Source: Aristaeella hokkaidonensis (GTDB lineage: Bacteria > Bacillota > Clostridia > Christensenellales > Aristaeellaceae). From it: a DNA stretch of 64,000 nucleotides. Location: positions 3,038,001 through 3,102,000 of the forward strand of contig NZ_CP068393.1 of assembly GCF_018128945.1 (NCBI RefSeq). Direction: 5' to 3'. Below are positions 18,788 to 27,251 of this stretch, in pieces. The notes beneath the pieces were generated by a model, which was given only the letters and a program-made list of their open reading frames with translations, ran no database searches and was not told the DNA's origin. Within the stretch, counting starts at the first letter, position 1. Each line of letters opens with the position of its first letter. Made by a program: the position numbers and the translations under genes.

Positions 18788-20269
18788 ATGAAGCAACTGA
18801 AATCCATCCTGTGCCTGGTGCTTCTGGCCTGCTTGGCCTTCGGGAACGCTTTGGCGGCGGATTCCCTGCCCTATGACTGCTACAACTATGACCACTGGAA
18901 CAACATCCTTTACACCCCGGCCCCCTATGTGCCGGACGGGCTGGTCAGCGGCGCCACGCTGCGGTTTGAAGGCGCGCCGATCGGCGTCTTCCGCAATCCC
19001 CAGGACCTGTGCGTTTCGCCGGACGGGGATGTGTATATCGCGGATACCGGCAACAACCGGATTGTGGTCCTGGCGGACGACCTGAAGACGGTCAGGCGGA
19101 TCATCACCGGCTTTGAGGCGGAGGGCGCCGCCCAGGCGTTCAACGCCCCCAGCGGCGTGGCAATCTCCGAAAAGTATCAGCTGTACATTGCGGACAGCCT
19201 GAACCGCCGCATCGTGGTGCTGGATCCGGACGGAACCTTTGTCAAATATGTGCAGAACCCCCGGAGCGAGGTGCTGGACGAGGGGTATGTGTTCACGCCC
19301 CTGCGGGTGTCCGTGGACTATGCGGATCGCGTCTATGTGATCGCCCAGAACATGTTCCAGGGCATCATGGTTTTCAGCGAGGCAGGCGATTTCACCGGCT
19401 TTTTCGGCACCATCAGCGTGAAGATCTCCCTCTGGGAAAAGTTCTGGCGGAAGCTGGCCACCAAGGAAGAGCGGGGCAAACAGCAGCTGTTTATCCCCAC
19501 GGAGTTCACCGGCATCGATGTGGATGACGAGGGCTTTGTCTACGCCTCCAGCAAGGATACGGACGGCCTGCAGGCAGTCCGCCGGCTGAACCCGAAGGGG
19601 GAGGACGTGATCCGCAAAGGACCCCACGGCAACCTGGGCGGGGACCGGGTCTTCGGTTCCGTCGGCAATTATGCCGGCCCGAGCCAGATTGTGGACGTGG
19701 TGTACCGCGGCCACGGCACCTACTCCCTGCTGGACAGCCGCCGGGGCCGGATCTTTACCTATGACCATGAAGGCAACCTGCTGTATATTTTCGGCGGCAT
19801 CGGCTCCCAGGCGGGCACCTTCCTCACGCCCACGGCCATTGAGCAGCTGGGCAGCCGCCTGCTTGTGCTGGATTCCCAGCAGGGGAACCTGACCGTTTTC
19901 GCGCAGACGGAATACGGCTCGCTGATCAACCGGGCGGTGGCCCTGCGGTTTGACGGGGATGAAACCCAGGCGGTTCCGCTGTGGCAGGAGGTGCTGCGGC
20001 TGGATGAAATCAACGAGCTGGCCAACACCGGCATCGGCAAGGCTTACCTGTCCGCGGAGGATAACGCAAACGCCATGACCTACCTGCGGCGGGGCATGAA
20101 CCGGGAGTATTATTCCGTCGCTTTCAAGCGGTGGAGGAATGAGCGGCTGCGGAACAATATCAGCTTCATTCTTTCCGGCGTGGTCGCGGCGGCCGCGCTG
20201 GCGGTGCTCTGGGTGAAAGCAGTGCGGCCGGCAATACGCAAAAAGGCAAAGAGGAGGAACCTGTCATGA
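18788..20269 (+). CDS. Secreted NHL-repeat beta-propeller protein with C-terminal membrane helix
   Basis: 493 aa from ATG 18788, which gives a signal peptide (MKQLKSILCLVLLACLAFGNALA). NHL-type blades follow: PQDLCVSPDGDVYIADTGNN, then SGVAISEKYQLYIADSLNRR, VSVDYADRVYVIAQ, IDVDDEGFVYASS and more to about residue 390. A TPR-like helical pair (EVLRLDEINELANTGIGKAYLS) and one membrane helix with a basic tail close the protein. It would expose a propeller outside the cell, anchored at its C-terminus. Such proteins accompany Yip1 and DUF5696 genes in sugar-transporter operons of Paenibacillus and Clostridia. The function is unknown; a sensor or assembly scaffold is a guess. Confidence 0.83.
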   Translation: MKQLKSILCLVLLACLAFGNALAADSLPYDCYNYDHWNNILYTPAPYVPDGLVSGATLRFEGAPIGVFRNPQDLCVSPDGDVYIADTGNNRIVVLADDLKTVRRIITGFEAEGAAQAFNAPSGVAISEKYQLYIADSLNRRIVVLDPDGTFVKYVQNPRSEVLDEGYVFTPLRVSVDYADRVYVIAQNMFQGIMVFSEAGDFTGFFGTISVKISLWEKFWRKLATKEERGKQQLFIPTEFTGIDVDDEGFVYASSKDTDGLQAVRRLNPKGEDVIRKGPHGNLGGDRVFGSVGNYAGPSQIVDVVYRGHGTYSLLDSRRGRIFTYDHEGNLLYIFGGIGSQAGTFLTPTAIEQLGSRLLVLDSQQGNLTVFAQTEYGSLINRAVALRFDGDETQAVPLWQEVLRLDEINELANTGIGKAYLSAEDNANAMTYLRRGMNREYYSVAFKRWRNERLRNNISFILSGVVAAAALAVLWVKAVRPAIRKKAKRRNLS

Positions 20270-20898
20270 ACCGGGGGACAATGAAGGCCAAATGGCAGCA
20301 TTTCTTCCATACAGTCAGCCATCCGGCGGACGGATATTACTGGATCCGGCACCAGGAAAAGGGCAGCCTGTGGATCGCCTTCCTCATGGTGATCCTGTAC
20401 GGCGTTGCCTTTTCCATGAACCGGATTTCCTCCAGCTTTATTGTCAACGATATTGAACCCCGCACGGTGAACCTCCCGGCGGAACTGGCCGGGGTCATCC
20501 TGCTGTATTTCATTCTCTGCGTGGGCAACTGGTCCGTCACCTGCCTGATGGAGGGCGAGGGAAGGTTCAGGGATATCCTCATCGCGGTGGGCTACGCGCT
20601 GTTTCCCATGCTGGTCACCACCGCGGCGGCAACCGTGGTTTCCCACCTGGTGGCGGAGAACGAGGAGGCGTTCTATACCCTCCTCCTGGGACTGGGCACC
20701 GCCTACACGGTGGTCATGCTGCTCATCGGGATCATGCAGGTGCATAACTACACCTTCGGCAAAACGCTGGTCACGCTGTTCCTCACCGTGATCTCCATGC
20801 TGATCATCATTTTCCTCGGGCTCCTGGTAATCAACTTTATCACCCAGGTGTATTCGTTCTTCCGGGGCATCTATATGGAACTGGTTTTCCGTGTGTAA
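20266..20898 (+). CDS. Yip1-domain multi-pass membrane protein
   Basis: 210 aa. A cytosolic N-terminus with HPADGYYWIRHQEKGS, typical of the Yip1 family, is followed by five hydrophobic segments. The ATG overlaps the stop of the NHL gene by four bases (ATGA), so translation is coupled. Yip1 proteins are membrane proteins of uncertain bacterial role. The fixed order NHL, Yip1, DUF5696 between two permease pairs suggests a shared complex in the membrane, which is inference. Confidence 0.82.
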   Translation: MNRGTMKAKWQHFFHTVSHPADGYYWIRHQEKGSLWIAFLMVILYGVAFSMNRISSSFIVNDIEPRTVNLPAELAGVILLYFILCVGNWSVTCLMEGEGRFRDILIAVGYALFPMLVTTAAATVVSHLVAENEEAFYTLLLGLGTAYTVVMLLIGIMQVHNYTFGKTLVTLFLTVISMLIIIFLGLLVINFITQVYSFFRGIYMELVFRV

Positions 20899-20912
20899 GG
20901 AGGGAAAGCAGA

Positions 20913-23504
20913 ATGAGTGAGAAAAACAGGCTGCCCCTCCCGACCGCGGTCCGGCGCGCGCTGTGGATCCTCGCGGCGCTGGTGGTCATTGGCGCGGGGG
21001 TGTTCCTGGGCTGGTACCTGATTCATTACCGGGGGTATGACGAATACCGGCTCTATGTGCAGCAGCCCGCGGAGAAAATGGAAGCCGCGGCCCTGAAGAC
21101 CCAGAAGGATCCGGAAAACAGCGTGCCCGGCTTCGCCCTGGCATCGCAGAATGACAACCTGGCCTTGTACCTGAATGAAAAGACCGCGGAGGTCGCCCTG
21201 CGGGACCGGAAAAGCGGACGCGTGGTCTATTCCAACCCGCAGGACGCGGCGGAGGATCCGGTGGCCCGCTCCGGGCTGAACCAGGGCAACCTGCGGAGCC
21301 AGTTTATCCTCAATTACCTGGATACAAACTCCCGCGAGGGTACGCCCTGGAGCTCCTACGCCAAGTGCGTGGAGAACGGGCAGATTGAATACCTCCGGCT
21401 GGAGAACGGCTTCCGGGCGGTCTATACCCTGTCCAATGAGAAGCTGATGCTGGTGCCGCGCCAGATGACCGCGGAATGGTTTGAGGTCCTGTCGAACGCC
21501 GGCAGGAAGCAGGCGGCCAAATCCTATGTCCTGGATGAGGAGAGCGGCCTGTATGTGCTCAAGTCCCAGGGCGTCACGGCGCGCAACCGCCAGCAGATTG
21601 ACGCGGACGCGCGGAAGGCCGGCTTCACCATGGAGGATTATGCGGAGATGGAGGCGCTGGCGGAGGAAGAGGCCGCGGAAGCCGCGGAGAGCACTTCCTT
21701 TGTCATCGCCCTGGATTACACGCTCACGCCGGAGGGACTCACCGTCACGATCCCCCACGCGGAGATCATGGAAGCCGGCGGCGGAAAGATCCGCTCCATC
21801 CAGCTGCTGCCCTTCTTCGGCGCGGCCGGAACGGCGGAGACCGGCGGCATCGTGGTGCCGGACGGAAGCGGCGCCCTGATCAATTTCAACAACGGCAAGA
21901 ACACCGCGCCCCAGTATAACCAGGCAATCTATGACCTGGACCTGATCGACAGTGATTTCACCGCAACCCAGAATATGCAGTCGGCCCGGCTGGCACTCTT
22001 CGGCATCTGCCGGGAGGATTACAGCCTCCTGGCCTCCTGCGGCAGGGGCGCGACCCTGGCCTCCGTCACGGCGGACGTGGCGGGCCGGAACAACAGTTAC
22101 AATTATGCCTATTTCACCTTCAGCCTGAGAAGGACGGACACCCTCATCGTGGCCGGCGAGGAGGCCATCGTCGCGGAACAGGACGCCTATCCGGTGGACT
22201 GCGCCGTGACCTACAGGATCCTGGACGGGGATTATACCGGCTACAACGGCCTGGCAAAGGCCGTGCGGGAATCCCTGCTCTCGTCCGGAAACCTGAAGCT
22301 GAAAGCCGAAACCTCCGGCGATATTCCCTTCTACTGCGATATCCTCGGCGGCGTGCGGGAAACCGCGCACTGGATGGGCGTGCAGTACCTCCGGGTGATG
22401 CCCATGACCACCTTCGCCCAGGCGGAGGAAATGATGTCCAGCCTGCGCGGGGAACAGGTCGGCAACCTGCGGGTCAACCTGCAGGGCTGGATGAACGGCG
22501 GCTATTATCACGATCCGGTCAGCCATGTGTCCGTGCTGAACGAGCTGGGCGGGGAAAAGGGTCTCAAGCGGCTGCGCCTTTCGGCGGCGGAGAACGGGGA
22601 CCGGATCTATCCGGATGCGGCGCTGCAGCTGGTCACGGAGATTGCGAAGGGCTTCATGCGCAGCGAGGAGGCCAGCCGGTATTACGCCAAGGGCTACGCG
22701 GCCGAGCTGGGCGTGGTCAATCCCGTGTCCATGCGGCGCATGGCCACCCTGGGCTTTGCGGAGCGGGGCTATATGCTGCTGTCTCCCCGGTTCCTGCCCC
22801 GGTACGCGGCACAGCTGGCGGCCTCGGCGGACCGGCTGGGCCTGGACGCGCTCTCCCTGCGGGACCTGGGCAATGAGGTCCACGCGGACAAGCGCCGCAC
22901 AAACGTCATCAGCCGGGAGGCTGACCTGGACCTGGTGAAGCACGCCTTCAGCGTCATCGGCGCCGGGGAGCGGGAGCTCATGGTGTCCGGCGGCAATGAT
23001 TACAGTTTCCCCTACGTCCGGCATGTGATCAACGCGCCGGTGGAAGCGACGATGTTTGCCATTGTGGATGAGCAGATCCCGTTGTGGGAGCTGATCCTCC
23101 ACGGATCGGCGGATTACTGCGGATCCCCCCTGAACCTGATGCAGAGCGAGAACCGGCGGGCAACCCTGCTTCACCTCATTGAATACGGCGCGTCCACGCA
23201 TTACACGTTCACCTGGAAGGACGCGGCGGATATGAAGTACACCGGGCTCAACAACAATTACGCGACCACCTTCTCCTCCTGGAAGGAGGAAGCGGCGGAA
23301 AGCTACCGCTTTGTGAACGGCGCCCTGTCCCGGGTGAGCGGCGCGGAGATGCTCCGCCATGACCGGCTCAGCGATACGCTGGCCCGCGTGACCTATTCCA
23401 ACGGCACCGTGCTGTATGTGAACAGCGGGGAGCGGGAGGCCGCGGCGGACGGATACCGGATCCCGGCAATGGATTACCTGGCGGTCGGAGGAGATAAAGA
23501 ATGA
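20913..23504 (+). CDS. DUF5696-domain membrane-anchored extracellular protein
   Basis: 863 aa. One N-terminal membrane helix (about residues 16-38) anchors a large exported part. Early LALYLNEKTAEVALRDRKSG and later IVVPDGSGALINFNNGK motifs are typical of DUF5696 proteins. The second half (MRRMATLGFAERGYMLLSPRFLPRYA, LGNEVHADKR) looks like a (beta/alpha)8-barrel of the glycoside-hydrolase kind, but I cannot name catalytic residues. GGAGGG lies upstream of the ATG. The stop overlaps the next permease start (ATGA). Whether it cleaves or only binds glycan is open. Confidence 0.8.
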   Translation: MSEKNRLPLPTAVRRALWILAALVVIGAGVFLGWYLIHYRGYDEYRLYVQQPAEKMEAAALKTQKDPENSVPGFALASQNDNLALYLNEKTAEVALRDRKSGRVVYSNPQDAAEDPVARSGLNQGNLRSQFILNYLDTNSREGTPWSSYAKCVENGQIEYLRLENGFRAVYTLSNEKLMLVPRQMTAEWFEVLSNAGRKQAAKSYVLDEESGLYVLKSQGVTARNRQQIDADARKAGFTMEDYAEMEALAEEEAAEAAESTSFVIALDYTLTPEGLTVTIPHAEIMEAGGGKIRSIQLLPFFGAAGTAETGGIVVPDGSGALINFNNGKNTAPQYNQAIYDLDLIDSDFTATQNMQSARLALFGICREDYSLLASCGRGATLASVTADVAGRNNSYNYAYFTFSLRRTDTLIVAGEEAIVAEQDAYPVDCAVTYRILDGDYTGYNGLAKAVRESLLSSGNLKLKAETSGDIPFYCDILGGVRETAHWMGVQYLRVMPMTTFAQAEEMMSSLRGEQVGNLRVNLQGWMNGGYYHDPVSHVSVLNELGGEKGLKRLRLSAAENGDRIYPDAALQLVTEIAKGFMRSEEASRYYAKGYAAELGVVNPVSMRRMATLGFAERGYMLLSPRFLPRYAAQLAASADRLGLDALSLRDLGNEVHADKRRTNVISREADLDLVKHAFSVIGAGERELMVSGGNDYSFPYVRHVINAPVEATMFAIVDEQIPLWELILHGSADYCGSPLNLMQSENRRATLLHLIEYGASTHYTFTWKDAADMKYTGLNNNYATTFSSWKEEAAESYRFVNGALSRVSGAEMLRHDRLSDTLARVTYSNGTVLYVNSGEREAAADGYRIPAMDYLAVGGDKE

Positions 23505-24427
23505 CTGGCATCCGCAGAAAGAATCGTATTTTTCATCTTTCCTATGAGCAGAAGAACGCCGTGCGCGGGCTCTGGTTCATTCTCCCCTGGCTGATCGGCT
23601 TCCTGGTGTTCTACGCCGGATGCCTGGTGCAGCTGGGAGAGTTCAGCCTGTCCCGCATCGGCCTGGACGCCGCTGCGGGAATGACGAAGGAATACATCGG
23701 TTTCGGCAATTATATTGAGGCCTTCACCAGCCACGCCACCTTCAAGCAGACGCTGGCCTCCTCCGTGATCGATATGCTGATCGACCTGCCGATGATCATT
23801 TTCTTCAGCCTGTTTGTGGCCATGCTCCTGAACCGGCGGTTCAAAGGCCGGGCGCTGGTGCGCGCCATCTTCTTCCTGCCCATCATCCTCAGCGCGGACG
23901 CGGTGGGTTCCGCCATCACCCGGGCAACGGAGCTGGTGAACGCCGGCGTTTCCTCCGCAAGTCTGGAAACCGCCCAGGCGGGTACCGTCTCCGTGGCTTA
24001 TTACATGGATCTTTTCGGCGACCTGGCCATTCCGCAGTCCGTCCTCGGCTACATTGTGGACGCGGTCAACCGGATTTCGTCCATCATCAAGGGTTCGGGC
24101 GTGCAGATCATCCTGTTCATCGCGGCGCTCCAGTCCATTCCCGGCTCCCTCTACGAGGTAGCCCGGATCGAAGGGGCCACGGGCTATGAGTCCTTCTGGA
24201 AGGTCACCTTCCCCATGGTCATGCCGCACATTATCACCAACACGATCTATACCGTGGTGGACCGGTTTTCCTCCGGGGAAGTGATCAAGCTGGCAACACG
24301 CACCTACAAGGAGCTGTATAACTACGGCCTGTCCTCCGCGTTCTCCGTGGTCTCCACGCTGATAACCATCCTCATCCTGGGGCTTATCGTCTACCTGCTC
24401 AACCGGCGCACCTTCTATTACAACTGA
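23501..24427 (+). CDS. Sugar ABC transporter permease (UgpA-like), second pair
   Basis: 308 aa with about six membrane helices and the EAA loop YEVARIEGATGYESFWKV near residue 223. A long insertion between membrane helices (about residues 145-200) separates the LVNAGVSSASLE segment from VDAVNRISSIIKGSG, unlike the first pair. It overlaps the DUF5696 stop by four bases. Partner of the next gene. Confidence 0.9.
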   Translation: MTGIRRKNRIFHLSYEQKNAVRGLWFILPWLIGFLVFYAGCLVQLGEFSLSRIGLDAAAGMTKEYIGFGNYIEAFTSHATFKQTLASSVIDMLIDLPMIIFFSLFVAMLLNRRFKGRALVRAIFFLPIILSADAVGSAITRATELVNAGVSSASLETAQAGTVSVAYYMDLFGDLAIPQSVLGYIVDAVNRISSIIKGSGVQIILFIAALQSIPGSLYEVARIEGATGYESFWKVTFPMVMPHIITNTIYTVVDRFSSGEVIKLATRTYKELYNYGLSSAFSVVSTLITILILGLIVYLLNRRTFYYN

Positions 24428-24445
24428 CGGGGAGGGAGAAAGAAC

Positions 24446-25450
24446 ATGCACACCGGCAACGCCGCGCAAAGCGGAAAAATCACCTGGCAGGGCTTCCGGA
24501 ATTCTCCCGCCTATGCCAACCGGCGGGATAAAACCCTCACCGGCATGAAGAACCTGGTGCTGGGCATCTTCCGGCTGATCGTCATTGTGGGCATCAGCTA
24601 TGTCATCCTGGCGCCGGTGATCAATATCATCGCCAACTCCTTCTTTTCCCGTCAGGATTCCATCAATCCCATGGTCTTCACCATTCCCATCAGCCCAACG
24701 CTGGAGCGCTACACCATGGCGATCAAATACCTGGATTACCTGCCGATCCTCGGCAATACCATCCTGTATGTGTTCGGCATCACCCTGATCCAGCTGCTCA
24801 TCTGCTCCATGGTCGGTTACGGCTTTGCCCGTTACCGGTTCCCGCTGAAGGGGCTGCTGTTCGGCTTTGTGCTGGTCATGATCGTGATCCCGCTGAACAC
24901 GATCCAGTTCCCGCTTTATACAACCTTCCGGTTCTTCAATCCCCTGGGCCTTGTGGGGCTCTTCAACGGCGGCAAGCCGATCAACCTGCTCCAGACCGCC
25001 TGGCCAACGATGGTCATGTCCGTCTTCGGCTGCGGTCTCCGCTCCGGCCTGTATATCTATATTTTCAATCAGTTTTTCCGCGGCCTGCCCAAGGAGATTG
25101 AGGAGGCCGCCCTGGTGGACGGCGCGGGCACCGCGCGCACCTATTTCACCATCATGATGCCGAATGCGGCGCCGGCGGTCATCACGGTCGCGGTGTTCTC
25201 CATCGTCTGGCAGTATAACGATTCCTTTTTTGCCAACACCTTCAACATTTCCGATTCCATCCTCGTCACCCGGAAGCTGGAGTCCCTCATCAACGTCATC
25301 GCCAACGCGGAGAAGGTGCTCACCATCCGGGAGCAGCAGCTCTATTTTGACGCCGGCGTGGTGCTGGTGCTGGTTCCCGTTGTGGTCATCTACCTGGTGC
25401 TCCAGCGGCGGTTTATCGAGGGCGTGGAACGCTCCGGCATTGTGGGCTGA
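24446..25450 (+). CDS. Sugar ABC transporter permease (MalG-like), second pair
   Basis: 334 aa with about six membrane helices and the EAA loop EEAALVDGAGTARTYF. A GGAGGGAG site precedes the ATG. With the upstream permease and the binding protein at 27252 it would make the second importer of the operon, again without an ATPase. The 59-bp gap that follows contains two small hairpins (GGGC/GCCC at the stop codon and TTACCCG/CGGGTAA at 25470-25487), which may slow RNA decay or set expression levels of the secreted proteins downstream. Confidence 0.9.
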   Translation: MHTGNAAQSGKITWQGFRNSPAYANRRDKTLTGMKNLVLGIFRLIVIVGISYVILAPVINIIANSFFSRQDSINPMVFTIPISPTLERYTMAIKYLDYLPILGNTILYVFGITLIQLLICSMVGYGFARYRFPLKGLLFGFVLVMIVIPLNTIQFPLYTTFRFFNPLGLVGLFNGGKPINLLQTAWPTMVMSVFGCGLRSGLYIYIFNQFFRGLPKEIEEAALVDGAGTARTYFTIMMPNAAPAVITVAVFSIVWQYNDSFFANTFNISDSILVTRKLESLINVIANAEKVLTIREQQLYFDAGVVLVLVPVVVIYLVLQRRFIEGVERSGIVG

Positions 25451-25509
25451 GCCCGCGCTGATTTGTTAATTACCCGGGATCGGGTAAAAAATAAAAGGAG
25501 GAAAGTCCC

Positions 25510-27219
25510 GTGAAGAAAATCATTTCCTGGTTGCTGGTTGCCGTGATGGCAATCGGTATGTGCTCCTGGGCGTCCGCCGATCCGGTGAACGTGCTTGACT
25601 TTGAGGACGGCGTGTTTGCCTTCCTCGGCGTCTCCGCCGTCAAACCGAACGCGGATGCCGCCGCGTCCCTGGAAGTTGTGGATTACAACGGTTCCAAGGC
25701 GCTGCGCGTCGCCGCTCAGGGGATCCCCTATGTGGCCCTGAATCTGGAGGGCCTGGCCGGCGAAAAGCTGGCGGATGTTGCCGGTGTCTCCTTTGATATC
25801 GGTGTTGACAAGGCCGCGGACGGCAAGTTCTACGCGGTTTCCGGCGTGGTGTACAGCTACACCGGCGAAAACGCGGATGAGAACAAGGCCGACTGGTCTG
25901 TCTATATGGAGAAGAAGAATCCGCGCAATGTAAAGATTGCTTTCAAGGCGCCGTTTGTTGCCGGTGCGGGCAATTATGTCATGATCTCCCGTGAGGACCA
26001 GGCCGGCGGCGAACCCGCCACCTTCTACCTGGACAACATCCGGTTCCTGGACGCGGAAGGAAACGCCATCGCGCTGGATCCCGCCGCGGTCTATGTGGCG
26101 GAAGCTTCCGAGCGGGATCTGAGCAACCTCGTAGCCCTGACGAACGCTGTTGAGTTCCCGGATTTCCACAAGTCCGCCGGCGCCTGGGCGCAGGACGGTC
26201 TGGAAATGCCGCAGGAAATCATTGACGCCCTGGTGCCCGGTTCCGTGGTGGAAGTGGAATATGCCAGCGCGGACGGTTCCATGTGGATTGTCATGCCCTG
26301 GGCAACCGCCGGCTGGATGCGCGTGGGCCAGGGAACGGCTGCCATCAACAACAGCAAGACCATCGCCCAGATTCCCTATGAGATGATCGAAGCGCTCTGC
26401 GGCGAGGACAAATCTACCTGGGGTGCCATGATGCAGTGCGAAAGTGCTTCCGACTGGGAAGTCTTCGCTGTGCGCGTGGGCCAGCGGGCGAACCGCATCG
26501 TGCTGAAGAACGCGGTGGAATTCCCCGGCTTCACCAAGTCCGCCGACGCCTGGGCGCAGGACGGCCTGGAAATGCCGCAGGAAATCATCGACGCGCTGGT
26601 GCCCGGTTCTGTGGTGGAGATCACCTACAGCTCCGAGGACGGAGATATCTGGCTGGTGATGCCTTGGGCAACTGCCGGCTGGATGCGCGTATCCCAGGGA
26701 ACCGCAGCGAAGATGGGCGGCAAGGCTTATATCACCTATGAAGAGATTGCTGCGCTCTGCGGCGAGGACAAGTCCACCTGGGGTGCCATGATGCAGTGCG
26801 AAGGCTCCTCTCCCTGGGAGGTTTACGGCGTCCGTGTGGGCCAGAAAGCGGAATTCTTCGGCCTGACCAACCTGGTGGAATTCCCCGGCTTCACCAAGTC
26901 CGCCGACGCCTGGGCGCAGGACGGCCTGGAAATGCCGCAGGAAATCATCGACGCCCTGGTGCCCGGCAGCGTTGTGACCATCTCCTATGATTCTGAAGAC
27001 GGCAACATGTGGCTGGTCATGCCCTGGGCGGCGGCCGGCTGGATGCGCGTGGGCAACGACGGCGCGGATGTGGCGGACGGCAAAATCGCACAGGTGACCT
27101 ATGAACAGATCGAGGCGCTGTGCGGCGAGGACAAGTCCACCTGGGGCGCCATGATGCAGTGCGAAAGTTCCTCTGCCTGGAATGTTTATTCTGTGGCCGT
27201 TGGCCAGGCGATCAAATAA
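25510..27219 (+). CDS. Secreted protein with carbohydrate-binding-like domain and three tandem repeat domains
   Basis: 569 aa. A signal peptide ending WASA is followed by a jelly-roll domain (about 25-200: VLDFEDGVFAF... FYLDNIRFLD) like those in carbohydrate-binding modules. Three near-identical domains of about 121 residues follow (start codons near 26128, 26493 and 26856). Each contains the order NxVEFPxF, SAxAWAQDGLEMP, QEIIDALVPGSVV, WxVMPWAxAGWMRV, GEDKSTWGAMMQCE and a closing VxVGQ. Repeats 2 and 3 share a long stretch of identical DNA, a sign of recent duplication or gene conversion. I do not recognise the repeat family. Many aromatic residues and the operon context suggest multivalent glycan binding. 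Confidence 0.78.
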   Translation: MKKIISWLLVAVMAIGMCSWASADPVNVLDFEDGVFAFLGVSAVKPNADAAASLEVVDYNGSKALRVAAQGIPYVALNLEGLAGEKLADVAGVSFDIGVDKAADGKFYAVSGVVYSYTGENADENKADWSVYMEKKNPRNVKIAFKAPFVAGAGNYVMISREDQAGGEPATFYLDNIRFLDAEGNAIALDPAAVYVAEASERDLSNLVALTNAVEFPDFHKSAGAWAQDGLEMPQEIIDALVPGSVVEVEYASADGSMWIVMPWATAGWMRVGQGTAAINNSKTIAQIPYEMIEALCGEDKSTWGAMMQCESASDWEVFAVRVGQRANRIVLKNAVEFPGFTKSADAWAQDGLEMPQEIIDALVPGSVVEITYSSEDGDIWLVMPWATAGWMRVSQGTAAKMGGKAYITYEEIAALCGEDKSTWGAMMQCEGSSPWEVYGVRVGQKAEFFGLTNLVEFPGFTKSADAWAQDGLEMPQEIIDALVPGSVVTISYDSEDGNMWLVMPWAAAGWMRVGNDGADVADGKIAQVTYEQIEALCGEDKSTWGAMMQCESSSAWNVYSVAVGQAIK

Positions 27220-27251
27220 TGACCTGATTTCTGGAAAGGAGAAACTGACTT

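Noticed and set aside
20871..23360. 829-residue open frame antisense to the DUF5696 gene
   Set aside because: Mirror of a real gene in high-GC codons; no ribosome binding site or recognisable motif.
25510..27219. Cellulosomal scaffoldin reading of the triple-repeat protein
   Set aside because: The repeats lack cohesin or dockerin patterns (no duplicated calcium loops), so only a generic binding role is kept.
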